Shown one piece after another: positions 8,843 to 18,308 of a stretch of 64,000 nt of DNA (positions are counted from its first letter, which is position 1; each line of letters starts with the position of its first letter). The position numbers and the translations under genes are program-made. The stretch covers positions 1 through 64,000 of the forward strand of contig NZ_PJZH01000011.1 of the NCBI RefSeq assembly GCF_002858715.1, read 5' to 3'. The stretch is from Chimaeribacter coloradensis (GTDB lineage Bacteria > Pseudomonadota > Gammaproteobacteria > Enterobacterales > Enterobacteriaceae). Under the pieces are notes generated by a model, which was given only the letters and a program-made list of their open reading frames with translations, searched no databases and had not been told where the DNA came from.

Positions 8843-10522
8843 ATGAGCGAAAAGGTTACCGTTGGTGATTATCTTCTGGACCGGCTGGCAGAGGCAGGCA
8901 TTGAGCACCTGTTTGGCGTGCCGGGCGACTATAACCTGCAATTTCTCGATCATGTGATCGATCACCCGCAAATCGCCTGGGTCGGCTGCGCCAATGAACT
9001 GAATGCGGCCTATGCGGCGGACGGTTACGCACGCTGCCGCCGCGCCGGGGCGCTGCTGACCACCTTTGGCGTAGGGGAACTCAGTGCCATCAACGGGACT
9101 GCCGGCAGTTACGCCGAGTACGTGCCGGTGATCCATGTGGTCGGTGCGCCGCCGCTCAGCTCACAACAACGCGGCGAATGGCTGCACCACTCCCTGGGCG
9201 ACGGCGATTTCGGCCACTTTGCCCGCATGGCGCAGGAGGTCACGGTCGCACAGGCGCACCTGACGGTGGAAAACGCCCCGGCGGAGATTGACCGGGTCAT
9301 CAGCACCGTATTGCATGAGCGCCGCCCCGGCTACCTGCTGCTGCCCAGTGATGTGGCCGCCGCCCCGCTGGCGGCCCGGCCATTGCCGCTGGCACCGCGT
9401 CAGGCTGCGTGTTCGCCGCAGGCGGTGGCGGCCTTTGCGGCCGCCGCAGATGCGCTGCTGAGCCGGGCGGGCAGCGTCGCGGTGCTGGCGGATTTCCTCG
9501 CCGATCGTTTTGGCGTGGGCGAGGCGCTGAATCAGTGGCTGGCCGGGTGCGGGCTGCCACACAGCACGCTGCTGCTCGGCAAAAGCGTGCTGAATGAGCA
9601 GAACCCCGGCTTTATCGGCACCTATGCCGGGGCCGCCAGTGATGAGCAGGTACGCCGTACGCTGGAGGGCGCAGACGTGGTCATTACCATCGGGGTAAAA
9701 TTTACCGACACCATTACTGCCGGTTTCAGCCACCAGCTGCCGCCGGAAAAGACCCTCGCGCTGCACCCGTTCGACGCGCAAGCCGGCACACAGCGTTTCA
9801 GCCAGGTGCCGATGGCCGGGGCGCTGGCCGCCTTGCAGCAGGTGGTGGCAGCGCATCTGCCGCGCTGGCGTTGCGGCCCGGTAACCCCACCCTTGCTGCC
9901 GCCTTCTGATTCCGGCAGGCTCGATCAACCGGCCTTCTGGCAGGCGATGCAGGCTTTCCTGCGGCCGGGCGACATCCTGCTGGCGGAGCAGGGCACCGCC
10001 TGCTTCGGCGCGGCGGCACTTACCCTGCCGGAAGGGTGCCGCATGCTGGTGCAGCCGCTGTGGGGGTCGATAGGCTATACCCTGCCGGCCGCATTTGGCG
10101 CGCAGATTGCGCAACAGGATCGCCGGGTGGTGTTACTGATCGGTGACGGATCGGCGCAGCTGACCATTCAGGAGTTGGGATCGATGATCCGCGATGGGCT
10201 TAAGCCGCTGATCTTCATCCTTAATAATCAGGGGTACACCGTCGAGCGGGCGATTCACGGCCCGCGCCAGCGCTATAACGACATCGCCCAATGGTACTGG
10301 ACGCAGCTGCCTCAGGCGCTGGGCTGCGGTGACGATCAGGTGCTGGCGCTGCGGGCCGCCGATCCGGTGCAACTGCACGCCGCGCTGGATCAGGTCGCCG
10401 ATGCCGGAAAGCTGGCGCTGGTGGAGGTCATGTTGCCGAAAATGGATCTCCCTGACCTGTTGCAGGCCGTAACGCAGGCAATTGAGCAGCGCAACGCCGG
10501 CAAAAGCGCGTCGTCAGCATAA
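8843..10522 (+). CDS. ipdC: Indole-3-pyruvate decarboxylase (ThDP-dependent)
   Basis: Decarboxylates indolepyruvate to indole-3-acetaldehyde, the key step of the indolepyruvate route to auxin, and may accept phenylpyruvate. The 559-residue product has the family landmarks: FGVPGDYNL, catalytic Glu52 in GCANELNAAYAADGYAR, the HH pair (His115-His116) in EWLHHSLGDGD, and the ThDP-binding GDG...NN motif (LLIGDGSAQ ... ILNNQGYTVER). ATG 8843 follows GGGGAG at 8834; an in-frame ATG at 8810 is a poorer choice. ipdC beside glk is also seen in other plant-associated Enterobacterales. A closely related aromatic 2-oxoacid decarboxylase is the main alternative. No clear TyrR box is visible upstream. Confidence 0.88.
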   Translation: MSEKVTVGDYLLDRLAEAGIEHLFGVPGDYNLQFLDHVIDHPQIAWVGCANELNAAYAADGYARCRRAGALLTTFGVGELSAINGTAGSYAEYVPVIHVVGAPPLSSQQRGEWLHHSLGDGDFGHFARMAQEVTVAQAHLTVENAPAEIDRVISTVLHERRPGYLLLPSDVAAAPLAARPLPLAPRQAACSPQAVAAFAAAADALLSRAGSVAVLADFLADRFGVGEALNQWLAGCGLPHSTLLLGKSVLNEQNPGFIGTYAGAASDEQVRRTLEGADVVITIGVKFTDTITAGFSHQLPPEKTLALHPFDAQAGTQRFSQVPMAGALAALQQVVAAHLPRWRCGPVTPPLLPPSDSGRLDQPAFWQAMQAFLRPGDILLAEQGTACFGAAALTLPEGCRMLVQPLWGSIGYTLPAAFGAQIAQQDRRVVLLIGDGSAQLTIQELGSMIRDGLKPLIFILNNQGYTVERAIHGPRQRYNDIAQWYWTQLPQALGCGDDQVLALRAADPVQLHAALDQVADAGKLALVEVMLPKMDLPDLLQAVTQAIEQRNAGKSASSA

Positions 10523-10532
10523 CAGGGTATAC

Positions 10533-10569
10533 GGCCCGGCGGTGACGGTGGTTTGCACGCCGCCGGGCC
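10533..10569 (+). terminator. GC-rich inverted repeat after ipdC
   Basis: Perfect 10-bp repeat GGCCCGGCGG/CCGCCGGGCC with a 17-nt loop, starting 11 bp after the stop codon. There is no T-run, so termination is uncertain. Confidence 0.4.
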
Positions 10570-10855
10570 AACAACGGCTGATGATTCCTTACCACGTAGT
10601 TACAACATACTTTTAAGGCCAGCTCTCCGGCGGCCACATCAGCATTGCCGGGCTATCCGCACCAGGCGCATATGGCCGGGCAGAAAAGGCCTGTGTTCAG
10701 CAGAAGGCTCCCCCGCCGGCAGCAACACATTGGCGGGGGTTAAGACACCGCCGCCGTCTTCTATGGAATGCATTACGCAAAACCGGGGAATGCGGCTCGT
10801 CGCCTCCCTCAATCTGCGTTAAGGTCATGGCAGACCACCCGCAGAGGAAATGCTG
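10570..10855. other. Intergenic region ipdC to racemase gene
   Basis: About 290 bp without a supported gene. The ribosome-binding site AGAGGA (10843-10848) serves the racemase ATG at 10856. No clear promoter hexamers are visible. Confidence 0.4.
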
Positions 10856-11548
10856 ATGAAAACATTGGGCCTGATTGGCGGCATGAGCTGGGAATCCACC
10901 GTGCCTTATTACCGCATGATCAATGAAGAGGTGAAGCAGCAACTGGGGGGCCTGCACTCCGCCCGGTTACTGCTCTACAGCGTGGATTTTGCGCAGGTTG
11001 AGCAGCTTCAGAGGCAGGGCGAATGGCAACAGGCGGGGCAGATGCTGGGGGAGGCCGCGGCGGCACTGCGGCGCGCCGGGGCGGAGGTCATCGTGCTCTG
11101 TACCAATACCATGCACAAGGTCGCGGCTGACATTGAGCGCATCGGCGGCCTGCCGCTGCTGCATATCGCCGATGCCACCGCCCAGGCGGTGCAGCAGCAG
11201 GGCATCCGCCGGGTGGCGCTGCTCGGCACCCGCTTTACCATGGAGCAGGATTTCTACAAAGGGCGGCTGGCAACGCAGTTTGGCCTGGAGGTGATCGTGC
11301 CGGACGACGCTGACCGCGACACCGTGCACCGCATCATCTATGACGAACTCTGCCTCGGCATTCTGCGCGAGCCGTCACGCGCCGCCTACCGCCGCATTAT
11401 CCGCACGCTGGAAGCGCAGGGGGCGGGCGGTATCATCCTTGGCTGTACCGAAATCGCGCTGCTGGTGGGTGCGCAGGATGCGCAGGTACCGATGTTCGAC
11501 ACTGCCGCCCTGCACGCCGTGGCCGCTGCCCGCTTCGCGCTGGCGTAA
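10856..11548 (+). CDS. ygeA: YgeA-type amino-acid racemase (Asp/Glu racemase family)
   Basis: A 230-residue PLP-independent racemase, the same length as E. coli YgeA and similar along its whole length, starting MKTLGLIGGMSWESTVPYYR. YgeA has broad specificity, including homoserine. The two catalytic cysteines are present, in VLCTNTMHK (about Cys82) and LGCTEIALL (about Cys196). ATG 10856 is spaced correctly from AGAGGA; an ATG six bases earlier is too close. In E. coli ygeA lies elsewhere, so the placement between ipdC and glk is a local rearrangement. A role in D-amino-acid supply is inferred from the family. Confidence 0.88.
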   Translation: MKTLGLIGGMSWESTVPYYRMINEEVKQQLGGLHSARLLLYSVDFAQVEQLQRQGEWQQAGQMLGEAAAALRRAGAEVIVLCTNTMHKVAADIERIGGLPLLHIADATAQAVQQQGIRRVALLGTRFTMEQDFYKGRLATQFGLEVIVPDDADRDTVHRIIYDELCLGILREPSRAAYRRIIRTLEAQGAGGIILGCTEIALLVGAQDAQVPMFDTAALHAVAAARFALA

Positions 11549-11776
11549 ACGCCGGGGCCTGCTGACGCAGATGCCGGGCCGGAAAAGGATGTCGTAAATT
11601 CCTAATTATCGCTGCAATCGCCACAAGCCTGATCCATTGTCACCGAAGCAGTATAGGATAGGCGGTCAACGGGCTGGGGCTGCCCCTGCGTGAGTGGATT
11701 ACCCGGAAAAAAACCGGGCAGTGAACCGGTGACGTGGTGAGATTTTCACCGGTAAACGAAAGTAGAAACTTATTTA

Positions 11777-11792
11777 TGTGATCAAGATCACT
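11777..11792. promoter_or_regulatory. CRP-like operator upstream of glk
   Basis: TGTGA-TCAAGA-TCACT matches the CRP consensus TGTGA-N6-TCACA at 9 of 10 fixed positions, with AT-rich flanks. It lies about 100 bp before the glk start. An upstream hairpin, CCCGG-A7-CCGGG (about 11705-11721), is also present in this 343-bp interval, which has no other recognisable gene. Confidence 0.6.
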
Positions 11793-11891
11793 AAAAAGCC
11801 GGAGGCTGACCGCCCGGCATTGTTGTTTTGCAGGGGTAAATTTACAGTGTGCGCAGCTAATAACATTCCTTTTCGTGGAGAAGCATCCTCA

Positions 11892-12860
11892 ATGAACAAA
11901 TATTCCCTGGTGGGCGATGTGGGAGGCACCAATGCCCGCCTTGCGCTATGCGCACTGGACACGGGCGAGATCTCACAGGCCAAGACCTTCTCCGGCCTGG
12001 AGTTTGAGAGCCTGGAGGCAGTGGTCCGCCACTATCTGGCGGAACACCCAGAAGCCGTGGTAGAGGATGGCTGCATCGCCATCGCCTGCCCGATTACCGG
12101 CGACTGGGTCGCGATGACCAACCACACCTGGGCATTCTCCATTGCTGAGATGAAACAGAACCTGGGGTTCAGCCACCTTGAGATCATCAACGACTTCACC
12201 GCGGTGTCGATGGCAATCCCGATGCTGGGCGAGCAGGATGTGTTGCAGTTCGGCGGCAAAAAAGCGCAGCCGGGCAAACCGATCGCCATCTACGGTGCCG
12301 GCACCGGGCTGGGCGTGGCCCATCTGGTGCATGCCGGTAACCGCTGGCTGAGCCTGCCGGGCGAAGGCGGCCATGTCGATTTCGCGCCGAACAGCGTTGA
12401 AGAGGACATCATCCTCGAGCAGCTGCGCACCGAGCTGGGCCACGTCTCCGCCGAGCGCGTGCTTTCCGGGCCGGGGCTGGTGAACCTCTACCGGGCGATT
12501 GTCAAAGCGGATGAGCGCCTGCCGGAGAACCTGCAACCCAAAGACGTCACCGAGCGCGCGCTGGAAGACAGCTGCATCGACTGCCGCCGCGCCCTGTCGC
12601 TGTTCTGCGTGATCATGGGCCGGTTCGGCGGCAACCTGGCGCTGAACCTCGGCACCTTTGGCGGCGTCTACATCGCGGGCGGCATTGTGCCGCGCTTCCT
12701 GGAGTTCTTTAAGGCGTCCGGCTTCCGCGCGGCGTTTGAAGACAAAGGCCGCTTCAAAGACTACCTGGTGGACATCCCGGTTTATATGATCACCCATGAG
12801 CAGCCGGGCCTGCTGGGTGCCGGTGCCCACCTGCGCCAGTCGCTGGGCGTGACCTTATAA
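11892..12860 (+). CDS. glk: Glucokinase
   Basis: ATP-dependent phosphorylation of free cytoplasmic glucose, entering glycolysis without the PTS. The 322-residue product (E. coli 321) begins [20 protein letters not shown], the ATP-binding phosphate-1 loop. [12 protein letters not shown] carries the catalytic Asp near residue 100, and [12 protein letters not shown] is the second glycine-rich motif. Glucose-binding residues [10 protein letters not shown] follow. ATG 11892 is chosen over upstream in-frame codons by homology and by GGAG at 11877-11880. A CRP-like site lies about 100 bp upstream. Confidence 0.97.
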   Translation: MNKYSLVGDVGGTNARLALCALDTGEISQAKTFSGLEFESLEAVVRHYLAEHPEAVVEDGCIAIACPITGDWVAMTNHTWAFSIAEMKQNLGFSHLEIINDFTAVSMAIPMLGEQDVLQFGGKKAQPGKPIAIYGAGTGLGVAHLVHAGNRWLSLPGEGGHVDFAPNSVEEDIILEQLRTELGHVSAERVLSGPGLVNLYRAIVKADERLPENLQPKDVTERALEDSCIDCRRALSLFCVIMGRFGGNLALNLGTFGGVYIAGGIVPRFLEFFKASGFRAAFEDKGRFKDYLVDIPVYMITHEQPGLLGAGAHLRQSLGVTL

Positions 12861-12875
12861 GCCCACGCCGCCCAT

Positions 12876-12909
12876 AAAAAAAGCAGAGCCACCGGCTCTG
12901 CTTTTTTTT
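12876..12909. terminator. Bidirectional terminator between glk and yhjX
   Basis: The stem AGCAGAGCC/GGCTCTGCT with an ACC loop is flanked by seven A on the left and eight T on the right. It can therefore stop both glk and the convergent transporter gene. Confidence 0.93.
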
Positions 12910-12929
12910 GCCCTGCGTTTCTTGTCTGA

Positions 12930-14153
12930 TCAGGCGTGCTGGCGGGCGGGGAGGGCAGCCGCGCGGGTTGCCGTCTCGCTCTTCGGCGGTTTAATCATCA
13001 GCGTAATCAGCAAAGAGAGCACAGACATCACACCAATCACCAGGAAGGTGGTGTGGAAGCCGCCGAAGTGCGCCGCCACAAACGACCCGGCCAGCGCGCC
13101 GACGCCGAAGCCCTGATAGATCAGCCCATAGTTTTTGCTGTGGTTACGCAAGCCGAAGAAGTCGCCGACAATCGCCGGGAACACCGTGATATTGCCGCCG
13201 AAGCAGAAGGCGATGGCTCCGACGCAGATAAAGAACAGCGCAGAGGTAAGCGGGATAAAGCTCAGCGTTGCCACCGCCAGGGTGGTGATCAGCAGGGTGA
13301 AGCTGATCACCCGCATGCGGCCGACCTTGTCCGACAATGCCCCGAGGATAATCCGCCCGGCGGTGTTGAAAATGGCGATGGCGGAAACGGTATTGGCGGC
13401 CGTCGCCAGATCCATCCCGGCCAGCTGCACGCCGATGTCTTTCACAATCCCGATCAGGTAGAGACCGCTCATGCAGGCAGTAAAGAAGATAAGGAACAGC
13501 AGGTAGGCTTCCTTGGTTTTCAGCATCTCCGCCACGGTGAAATCGGGCTTGCCACTCTCAGCCTGCACCGTACCGGCAGCCGGGACGGCCTTCTCCTTCA
13601 GCAGCAGCGAACCGGCCGCGACCAGCGCCATCACAATCAGCCCCCAGTAGAGGAACGCCTGCGACACGCCCGCCTCTGCAATCAGCGCCGCGTTGACATA
13701 CTTAAACAGCAGGCTGCCGGTGCCGAAGGCGCCGACCGAGATCCCGGCAATCAGCCCTTTGCGCTCCGGGAACCATTTAATCAGGTTGGAAAGGGTGGTG
13801 ATGTAGGCAGTGCCGTCCGCGAAGCCGACCACAAACCCGGCCAGCAGATAGAACTGGGTCAGGGAGGTGGCGTAGGCGCTGGCGACAAGCCCGCAGCCGA
13901 GCAGCAGCCCGGCCAGCAGCGTCAGGCGGCGGATGCCGAGGCGCTCCTGTAACCGCCCGGCGAACAGGGTGGCGATGGCAAGGGAGAAACTGGTGATGGA
14001 AAAGGTGGTGGCGACATCGCCCAATGCCCAGTGGAATTTCTCCACCAGCGGCTGGTTAAACAGGCTCCAGGTGTAAATAGTGCCCAGCCCCATCTGCACA
14101 ATGATGGTGCCCATGACGATCAACCCGCGATTTACCGGTTTACTGCTGGTCAT
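12930..14153 (-). CDS. yhjX: YhjX-type pyruvate-induced MFS transporter
   Basis: A 407-residue, 12-helix major facilitator of the oxalate/formate antiporter-like group, closely resembling E. coli YhjX. MFS loop motifs are visible: AGRLQERLGIRR after TM2 and the equivalent GALSDKVGRMR. Other family blocks are LSNLIKWFPERKGLIAG and FFTACMSGLYLIG. ATG 14153 has AGGAGG just upstream. In E. coli, yhjX is the known target of YpdAB and is induced by extracellular pyruvate, but lies far from ypdAB. Here it follows ypdB directly on the same strand behind a matching operator (14287-14317). The transported substrate is not firmly established. Confidence 0.85.
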   Translation of the reverse strand: MTSSKPVNRGLIVMGTIIVQMGLGTIYTWSLFNQPLVEKFHWALGDVATTFSITSFSLAIATLFAGRLQERLGIRRLTLLAGLLLGCGLVASAYATSLTQFYLLAGFVVGFADGTAYITTLSNLIKWFPERKGLIAGISVGAFGTGSLLFKYVNAALIAEAGVSQAFLYWGLIVMALVAAGSLLLKEKAVPAAGTVQAESGKPDFTVAEMLKTKEAYLLFLIFFTACMSGLYLIGIVKDIGVQLAGMDLATAANTVSAIAIFNTAGRIILGALSDKVGRMRVISFTLLITTLAVATLSFIPLTSALFFICVGAIAFCFGGNITVFPAIVGDFFGLRNHSKNYGLIYQGFGVGALAGSFVAAHFGGFHTTFLVIGVMSVLSLLITLMIKPPKSETATRAAALPARQHA

Positions 14154-14247
14154 TCCGGCCTCCTGATACAACAAACATGGCCCGCCGGGCCAAAATTAAC
14201 AGGCCGGAAGCACTCAGGTGAGGGAACCCGGCCCGCCCACTGAAGCC

Positions 14248-14253
14248 AGTATA
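14248..14253 (-). promoter_or_regulatory. -10 element of the yhjX promoter
   Basis: On the minus strand TATACT sits 33 bp downstream of the LytTR box. No consensus -35 lies at the right distance, as expected for an activator-dependent promoter. The predicted start leaves a GC-rich leader of about 90 nt containing a short dyad (GGCCCGCCGGGCC) before the AGGAGG ribosome-binding site. Confidence 0.55.
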
Positions 14254-14286
14254 CGGGCGGGTTTCAAGCCTGAGATCGAATCAGGA

Positions 14287-14317
14287 ATGAGATGCCGCCA
14301 GGGCGGAATGAAATGCA
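14287..14317 (-). promoter_or_regulatory. YpdB (LytTR) direct-repeat operator of yhjX
   Basis: On the minus strand TGCATTTCAT (14308-14317) and GGCATCTCAT (14287-14296) form a direct repeat separated by exactly 11 bp. The published E. coli YpdB site at yhjX, as I recall it, is two GGCATTTCAT repeats with an 11-bp spacer, so each half differs by one base. The box begins one base after the ypdB stop codon and ends about 10 bp upstream of the expected -35 region, the usual position for a LytTR-class activator. Confidence 0.85.
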
Positions 14318-14318
14318 C

Positions 14319-15053
14319 TCAGATGCGCATCAGCTGCCGGAACGCCTTGACCTTGCTGCGGCTGACCGGCACCTCAAAAGGTAAATCGCTTAACCGCAGG
14401 ATGTAAGTGTTGTTAAACCAGGGCACAATTTCGCGGATTTTCGACAGGTTTACGCAGTAGGAGCGGTGGCAGCGGAAAAAGAACTCCTCCGGCAGCCGGT
14501 TGAAAAACTCAGTGATGTTCATCGGCATGATGAACTCCTCGCGCCGGGTATAGACCAGCGTCACCTTCTCCTGCGCTGCGGCGTAGTAGATGTCATTGAT
14601 GTCGGTGACGATGATCCGCTCATCCTTGATCAGGTTGATGCTGTGGCTGTGGCGGGCCGTGACCGGCTGGTCGCCGCCTGCCTGCCGGTCACGGCGGTAG
14701 TGCGCCTCCAGCTTTTGCAGCATGGTGACGATGCGCGCCTCATGGTAGGGCTTGAGGATGTAGTCAAACGCCTCGAGCTCGAACGCCTCGGCAGCGTGCT
14801 CTTTATAGGCAGTGATAAAAATAATGTAAGGCTTATGGGCGAATTTGCTGATGTTCTGCGCCAGCAGCACGCCATCCAGTGACGGGATATTGATGTCGAG
14901 GAAAATCGCGTCAACCTGATGGTGCTGCAGGTATTTCAGCACATCCAGCCCGTCATCAAAGCTGCCCTCCAGCTGAATGCTGCTGTGGGCATTGATCAGG
15001 TATTTCAGCTCCTCCTGAGCCAGGAACTCATCCTCAACAATAATCGCTTTCAC
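14319..15053 (-). CDS. ypdB: LytTR-family response regulator YpdB
   Basis: Cytoplasmic response regulator of the YpdA/YpdB pyruvate-sensing system. The 244-residue product equals E. coli YpdB in length when started at GTG 15053 (VKAIIVEDEF), which has GGAGAG upstream; longer in-frame versions are not supported. The receiver domain (1-120) has acidic residues VEDE, phospho-acceptor Asp53 in IFLDINIPSLDG and the switch Lys in DYILKPY. The C-terminal LytTR DNA-binding domain (about 140-244) contains EEFFFRCHRSYCVNLSKI and ends VPVSRSKVKAFRQLMRI. It lies 28 bp after ypdA and directly before its presumed target yhjX. Confidence 0.95.
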   Translation of the reverse strand: MKAIIVEDEFLAQEELKYLINAHSSIQLEGSFDDGLDVLKYLQHHQVDAIFLDINIPSLDGVLLAQNISKFAHKPYIIFITAYKEHAAEAFELEAFDYILKPYHEARIVTMLQKLEAHYRRDRQAGGDQPVTARHSHSINLIKDERIIVTDINDIYYAAAQEKVTLVYTRREEFIMPMNITEFFNRLPEEFFFRCHRSYCVNLSKIREIVPWFNNTYILRLSDLPFEVPVSRSKVKAFRQLMRI

Positions 15054-15081
15054 GGTCTCTCCCCGGTAAAGGTGCCCGGCG

Positions 15082-16773
15082 TCAGGCGGGGGCGGCGGCT
15101 GTTTTACCGCCCTGTTTGGTAATAAAGAAGGCGATCTCGGTGCCCGGCTCCAGCCGGCGGATCTGTAACCCTTCGCCATACAGCAGCGACACGCGGTGGT
15201 GCACATTCAACAACCCGATCTTATTGCCCGGCATCTCATTGCGCGCCACGCGGTCGATGGTTTCCTGATTGATGCCGTGGCCGGTGTCCTGCACCGCCAC
15301 GCGGATGCGATCGCCCTGGTGTTTGACGCTGATCGACACCACCCCTTTGCCGCGGCAGGGCTGAATGCCGTGCACAATCGCGTTCTCCACCAGCGGCTGG
15401 ATCAGCAGGCTCGGGATCGGCACCGCGATCTCTTCATCCACGTCATACAGCACCGTGAGTTTGCTGCCGAAGCGCGCCTGCTCAATGGCGATGTAGTCCT
15501 GCACCTGATGCAGCTCTTTGCGCAGGTCAATCAGCTCGTCGTTCAGCTCCAGGTTGTAGCGCAGGTAGCGCGACAGGTTGATGATCAGCTGGCGGGCGGT
15601 GTCCGGATTGATACGGATAGAGGAGGAGATGGCGTTCAGCGCGTTGAACAGGAAGTGCGGGTTAATTTTGCTTTGTAACGCCCGCATCTCCGCTTTGTTG
15701 GCCATCTCGCGCAGCTGCTCGGTGCGCGACACCTCCATCTGCGTCGAGATCATCTGCGACAGCCCGACCGCCATCACTTTCAGGGAATAGGTGATCTTGT
15801 GGGCGCGGCAGTAGTAGATCTTCAGCGAGCCGGTGACTTCCCCTTTTTCCCACAGCGGGATGATGATCAGCGAGTGGATTTGCGGCGTGCGGTCCATCTC
15901 ATCGTTGTTCTTGATGGTGATCTTGCCGCGCCGCAGCGTCTCTTTGGTCATCTCGCCGATGATTTCGTGGCCGATGTTGTACTGCTCAGCGCCGGTACCG
16001 ACATAGGCGAGGATGGTTTTGGTGTCGGTGATCGCCACCGCATCGGCTTTGATGTCGCTGCGGATGATGTCGCAGATGGTGGTCAGCGAGGCGTGGTTGA
16101 TGTCGCGGAAATAGGGCAGCGTCTTGTTGGCGATGTCCAGCGCCAGCCGCGCCTGGCGGGCGGCGATCACCTCTTTTTCATCCTCTACGCTCTGCACCAG
16201 CAACACAATCAGGCCGATGCAGGTCGCGCCGAGGATCATCGGCACGGCGATCTTGGAGACGATCTCCAGCCCCAGCGACAGCGGCTCCGCCCACACCACC
16301 ACCAGCAGCATGGTCAGGGATTCACACGCCATCCCGGCGGCGATCCCCACCGACCAGCGCTTCTCCTTCAGCACCCGCTGATGGATGACGCCCGACAACA
16401 CCCCGGCGACCACGCTGGTGATCAGACAGGGAATGGCGGTGATGCCATGCATATCAATGGCGTAGCGGTGTACCCCGGCGATCAGCCCGGTAATAATGCC
16501 GACCCACGGCCCGAACAGAATCCCGCCGGACATCACGGCGATCACCCGCACGTTGACCAGCGAGCCTTCGACGTGGATGCCGGAGTAGGTGCTGAACAGC
16601 GCAAACAGGGAGAAAATGGCGGTCACCGCGGCCAGCTCGCGCGGGGTGTGCTGCTCTTTCTGCAACAGCTGGCGGAAGGGGCGGGTGCGGGTCAGGAAGA
16701 ACAGGCAGATCAACATCAGCGCGGCGCGGTCAAACACCGCCAGCAGCATTTCAAAGACTGAATTTTCGTACAT
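15082..16773 (-). CDS. ypdA: LytS-type sensor histidine kinase YpdA
   Basis: Membrane sensor kinase of the YpdA/YpdB system. The product is about 563 residues (E. coli 565). Layout: an N-terminal 5TM-5TMR-LYT membrane domain (about 1-200, [21 protein letters not shown]), a GAF domain (about 220-350) and a HisKA_7TM-like kinase core with the phospho-acceptor His in [18 protein letters not shown]. The ATPase motifs are [10 protein letters not shown] (N box) and [10 protein letters not shown]. The start is uncertain: ATG 16773 fits E. coli best but has no clear Shine-Dalgarno, and in-frame starts at 16791 or 16806 are possible. It is cotranscribed with ypdB. Confidence 0.94.
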   Translation of the reverse strand: MYENSVFEMLLAVFDRAALMLICLFFLTRTRPFRQLLQKEQHTPRELAAVTAIFSLFALFSTYSGIHVEGSLVNVRVIAVMSGGILFGPWVGIITGLIAGVHRYAIDMHGITAIPCLITSVVAGVLSGVIHQRVLKEKRWSVGIAAGMACESLTMLLVVVWAEPLSLGLEIVSKIAVPMILGATCIGLIVLLVQSVEDEKEVIAARQARLALDIANKTLPYFRDINHASLTTICDIIRSDIKADAVAITDTKTILAYVGTGAEQYNIGHEIIGEMTKETLRRGKITIKNNDEMDRTPQIHSLIIIPLWEKGEVTGSLKIYYCRAHKITYSLKVMAVGLSQMISTQMEVSRTEQLREMANKAEMRALQSKINPHFLFNALNAISSSIRINPDTARQLIINLSRYLRYNLELNDELIDLRKELHQVQDYIAIEQARFGSKLTVLYDVDEEIAVPIPSLLIQPLVENAIVHGIQPCRGKGVVSISVKHQGDRIRVAVQDTGHGINQETIDRVARNEMPGNKIGLLNVHHRVSLLYGEGLQIRRLEPGTEIAFFITKQGGKTAAAPA

Positions 16774-16819
16774 CACATGCACAACAGGCATCCTGTGCCG
16801 GTTCACGGGCGTCCACTAT

Positions 16820-16854
16820 AAAGAAAAGCCACCGGGGGTGCCAGCACCGGTGGC
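16820..16854 (-). terminator. Intrinsic terminator of the ybiU-type gene
   Basis: On the minus strand GCCACCGG/CCGGTGGC forms a hairpin with an 11-nt loop followed by TTTTCTTT, 30 bp beyond the stop codon. It separates the dioxygenase gene from ypdAB. Confidence 0.8.
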
Positions 16855-16884
16855 CTTGCTGTTTACAGGGGCATAACAGAAACG

Positions 16885-18132
16885 TTACGCGTCGAGGCCC
16901 ATCTGCGCCCGCCCGGCCGGGGTGAGATCGTCAGCCGTGGCGCGGCCGGTGAAATCGACCTCAAAATCATCAGCGGCGAAATCGGGCGGTGAGCGGCCGT
17001 CAAGGAAACTCGCCGCCTGCTGCGGCAGGTAGGCCGCATTTTTCTCACACCAGGGCGCGGCGGCGATGTACATCACGTTGCTGTCAAACTCGCCGTTGTG
17101 CTCATTTTCCACCGCGTGGATCACGTCGCAGTGCCAGAACACCGTGTCGCCCGGCTCCAGATCAGGGATCGGGGAGACCGCCTCCAGCAGCAGCGGGTGC
17201 CACTTCTCCGAAATGGAGAGCGCACGGCCCGGCGCGGCGTCGCAGAGATCATCCTCCGGCACATCATCCTGCAACGCCCGCAGCAGCACATAGGCCATGG
17301 CGTTGGCGATCGGGATCAGGTTCAGCGTCCCGGCGTGGGTGCGCTGCGGTGTCAGGGCCGTCCAGCCCTGGAAGGTACGGAACATCGAGCAGACCGCCGG
17401 GGAGGGGAACTCCCGCACCTCCGGCCGCCCCTCGGCGGCAAACGGGTTATAGTCGCGCCAGTTCCCGGCGAACACCTCACGGTAAACGTGGCGGAAGTTC
17501 TCATCCAGCCAGCGCTCCAGCGAGCCGCCGTCCACGTGCGGCGACAGCCCCAGCGAGGAGGAGCGCGGCGGGCGGCGGCGGGTGCGGTCAGCGTAGCTCA
17601 CCACCCGTTCCGGGTCGAAATGCTGTTTACCGTGGCTTTCCGCGTCCCACAACCGGTTAAGGAACACCTGCACCGCTTTCATGCGCGCATCCTGGCGCGC
17701 CTCCACCTGCGGCTGTGACCAGTAGATGCCGTAAATCTGCGGCTTGCTGGCGGCCAGCGTGCCGAAGTAGTTATCTTCTGCCGCGTTTTTCAGCCGCTCC
17801 ACAAAATTATTGGTCTCCAGATAGTCGCCGATCATCCGGTTCCAGCGCTGCGCCTTTTCACGCGGGAAGACCCCGCGGATGGCACAGGCACCGCGCTCAC
17901 GGATCAGCGCCTTCTGCTGCTCACTGACGCGGCCCTGCAAAATATCTTCCGCATCCAGTTGCGGAACAGGGTTTTCCCCGCGCGCCAGCTCCGCGCGGAT
18001 CGTCTCCACCTGTTGGCGCATGGCCTGCTCTACTTCCCGGAAAACCTGCGCATAATCAGGCAGATCGCGGCGAAGCTGCTGTTTGACTTTTCGGATGGCG
18101 TCGGGAATGTTATCAAGGGTCAGTGCGGCCAT
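16885..18132 (-). CDS. ybiU: YbiU-type DUF1479 protein, probable Fe(II)/2-oxoglutarate dioxygenase
   Basis: A 415-residue cytoplasmic protein resembling E. coli YbiU (421 residues). The iron-binding facial triad is visible: HVD in [15 protein letters not shown] and the distal His in [18 protein letters not shown] conserved Arg-containing segment ([15 protein letters not shown]) follows, as expected for 2-oxoglutarate binding. The start at 18132 has TGGAGAG nine bases upstream. In E. coli, ybiU is near ybiR; here the two lie 35 kb apart. The substrate is unknown for the family. Confidence 0.85.
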   Translation of the reverse strand: MAALTLDNIPDAIRKVKQQLRRDLPDYAQVFREVEQAMRQQVETIRAELARGENPVPQLDAEDILQGRVSEQQKALIRERGACAIRGVFPREKAQRWNRMIGDYLETNNFVERLKNAAEDNYFGTLAASKPQIYGIYWSQPQVEARQDARMKAVQVFLNRLWDAESHGKQHFDPERVVSYADRTRRRPPRSSSLGLSPHVDGGSLERWLDENFRHVYREVFAGNWRDYNPFAAEGRPEVREFPSPAVCSMFRTFQGWTALTPQRTHAGTLNLIPIANAMAYVLLRALQDDVPEDDLCDAAPGRALSISEKWHPLLLEAVSPIPDLEPGDTVFWHCDVIHAVENEHNGEFDSNVMYIAAAPWCEKNAAYLPQQAASFLDGRSPPDFAADDFEVDFTGRATADDLTPAGRAQMGLDA

Positions 18133-18308
18133 AATGCAACTCTCCAGGGTAGGGGGTGTTGTGGTTATGAGGTGACGATGAAGCGCCACTATGTAATACA
18201 ACTGTTAAGCATTATGTGCTTTGCTGTGACGAAAGAAAAGGGATCACCTTTCAAATGAAGCATCATCTTTTTCATATGAAGAATAAACAACACCCTGAGG
18301 AGATGACT

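Noticed and set aside
14319-15206. Longer YpdB starting at 15206
   Set aside because: The extra 50 residues are low-complexity, overlap the end of ypdA and are absent from E. coli YpdB; GTG 15053 gives the exact family length.
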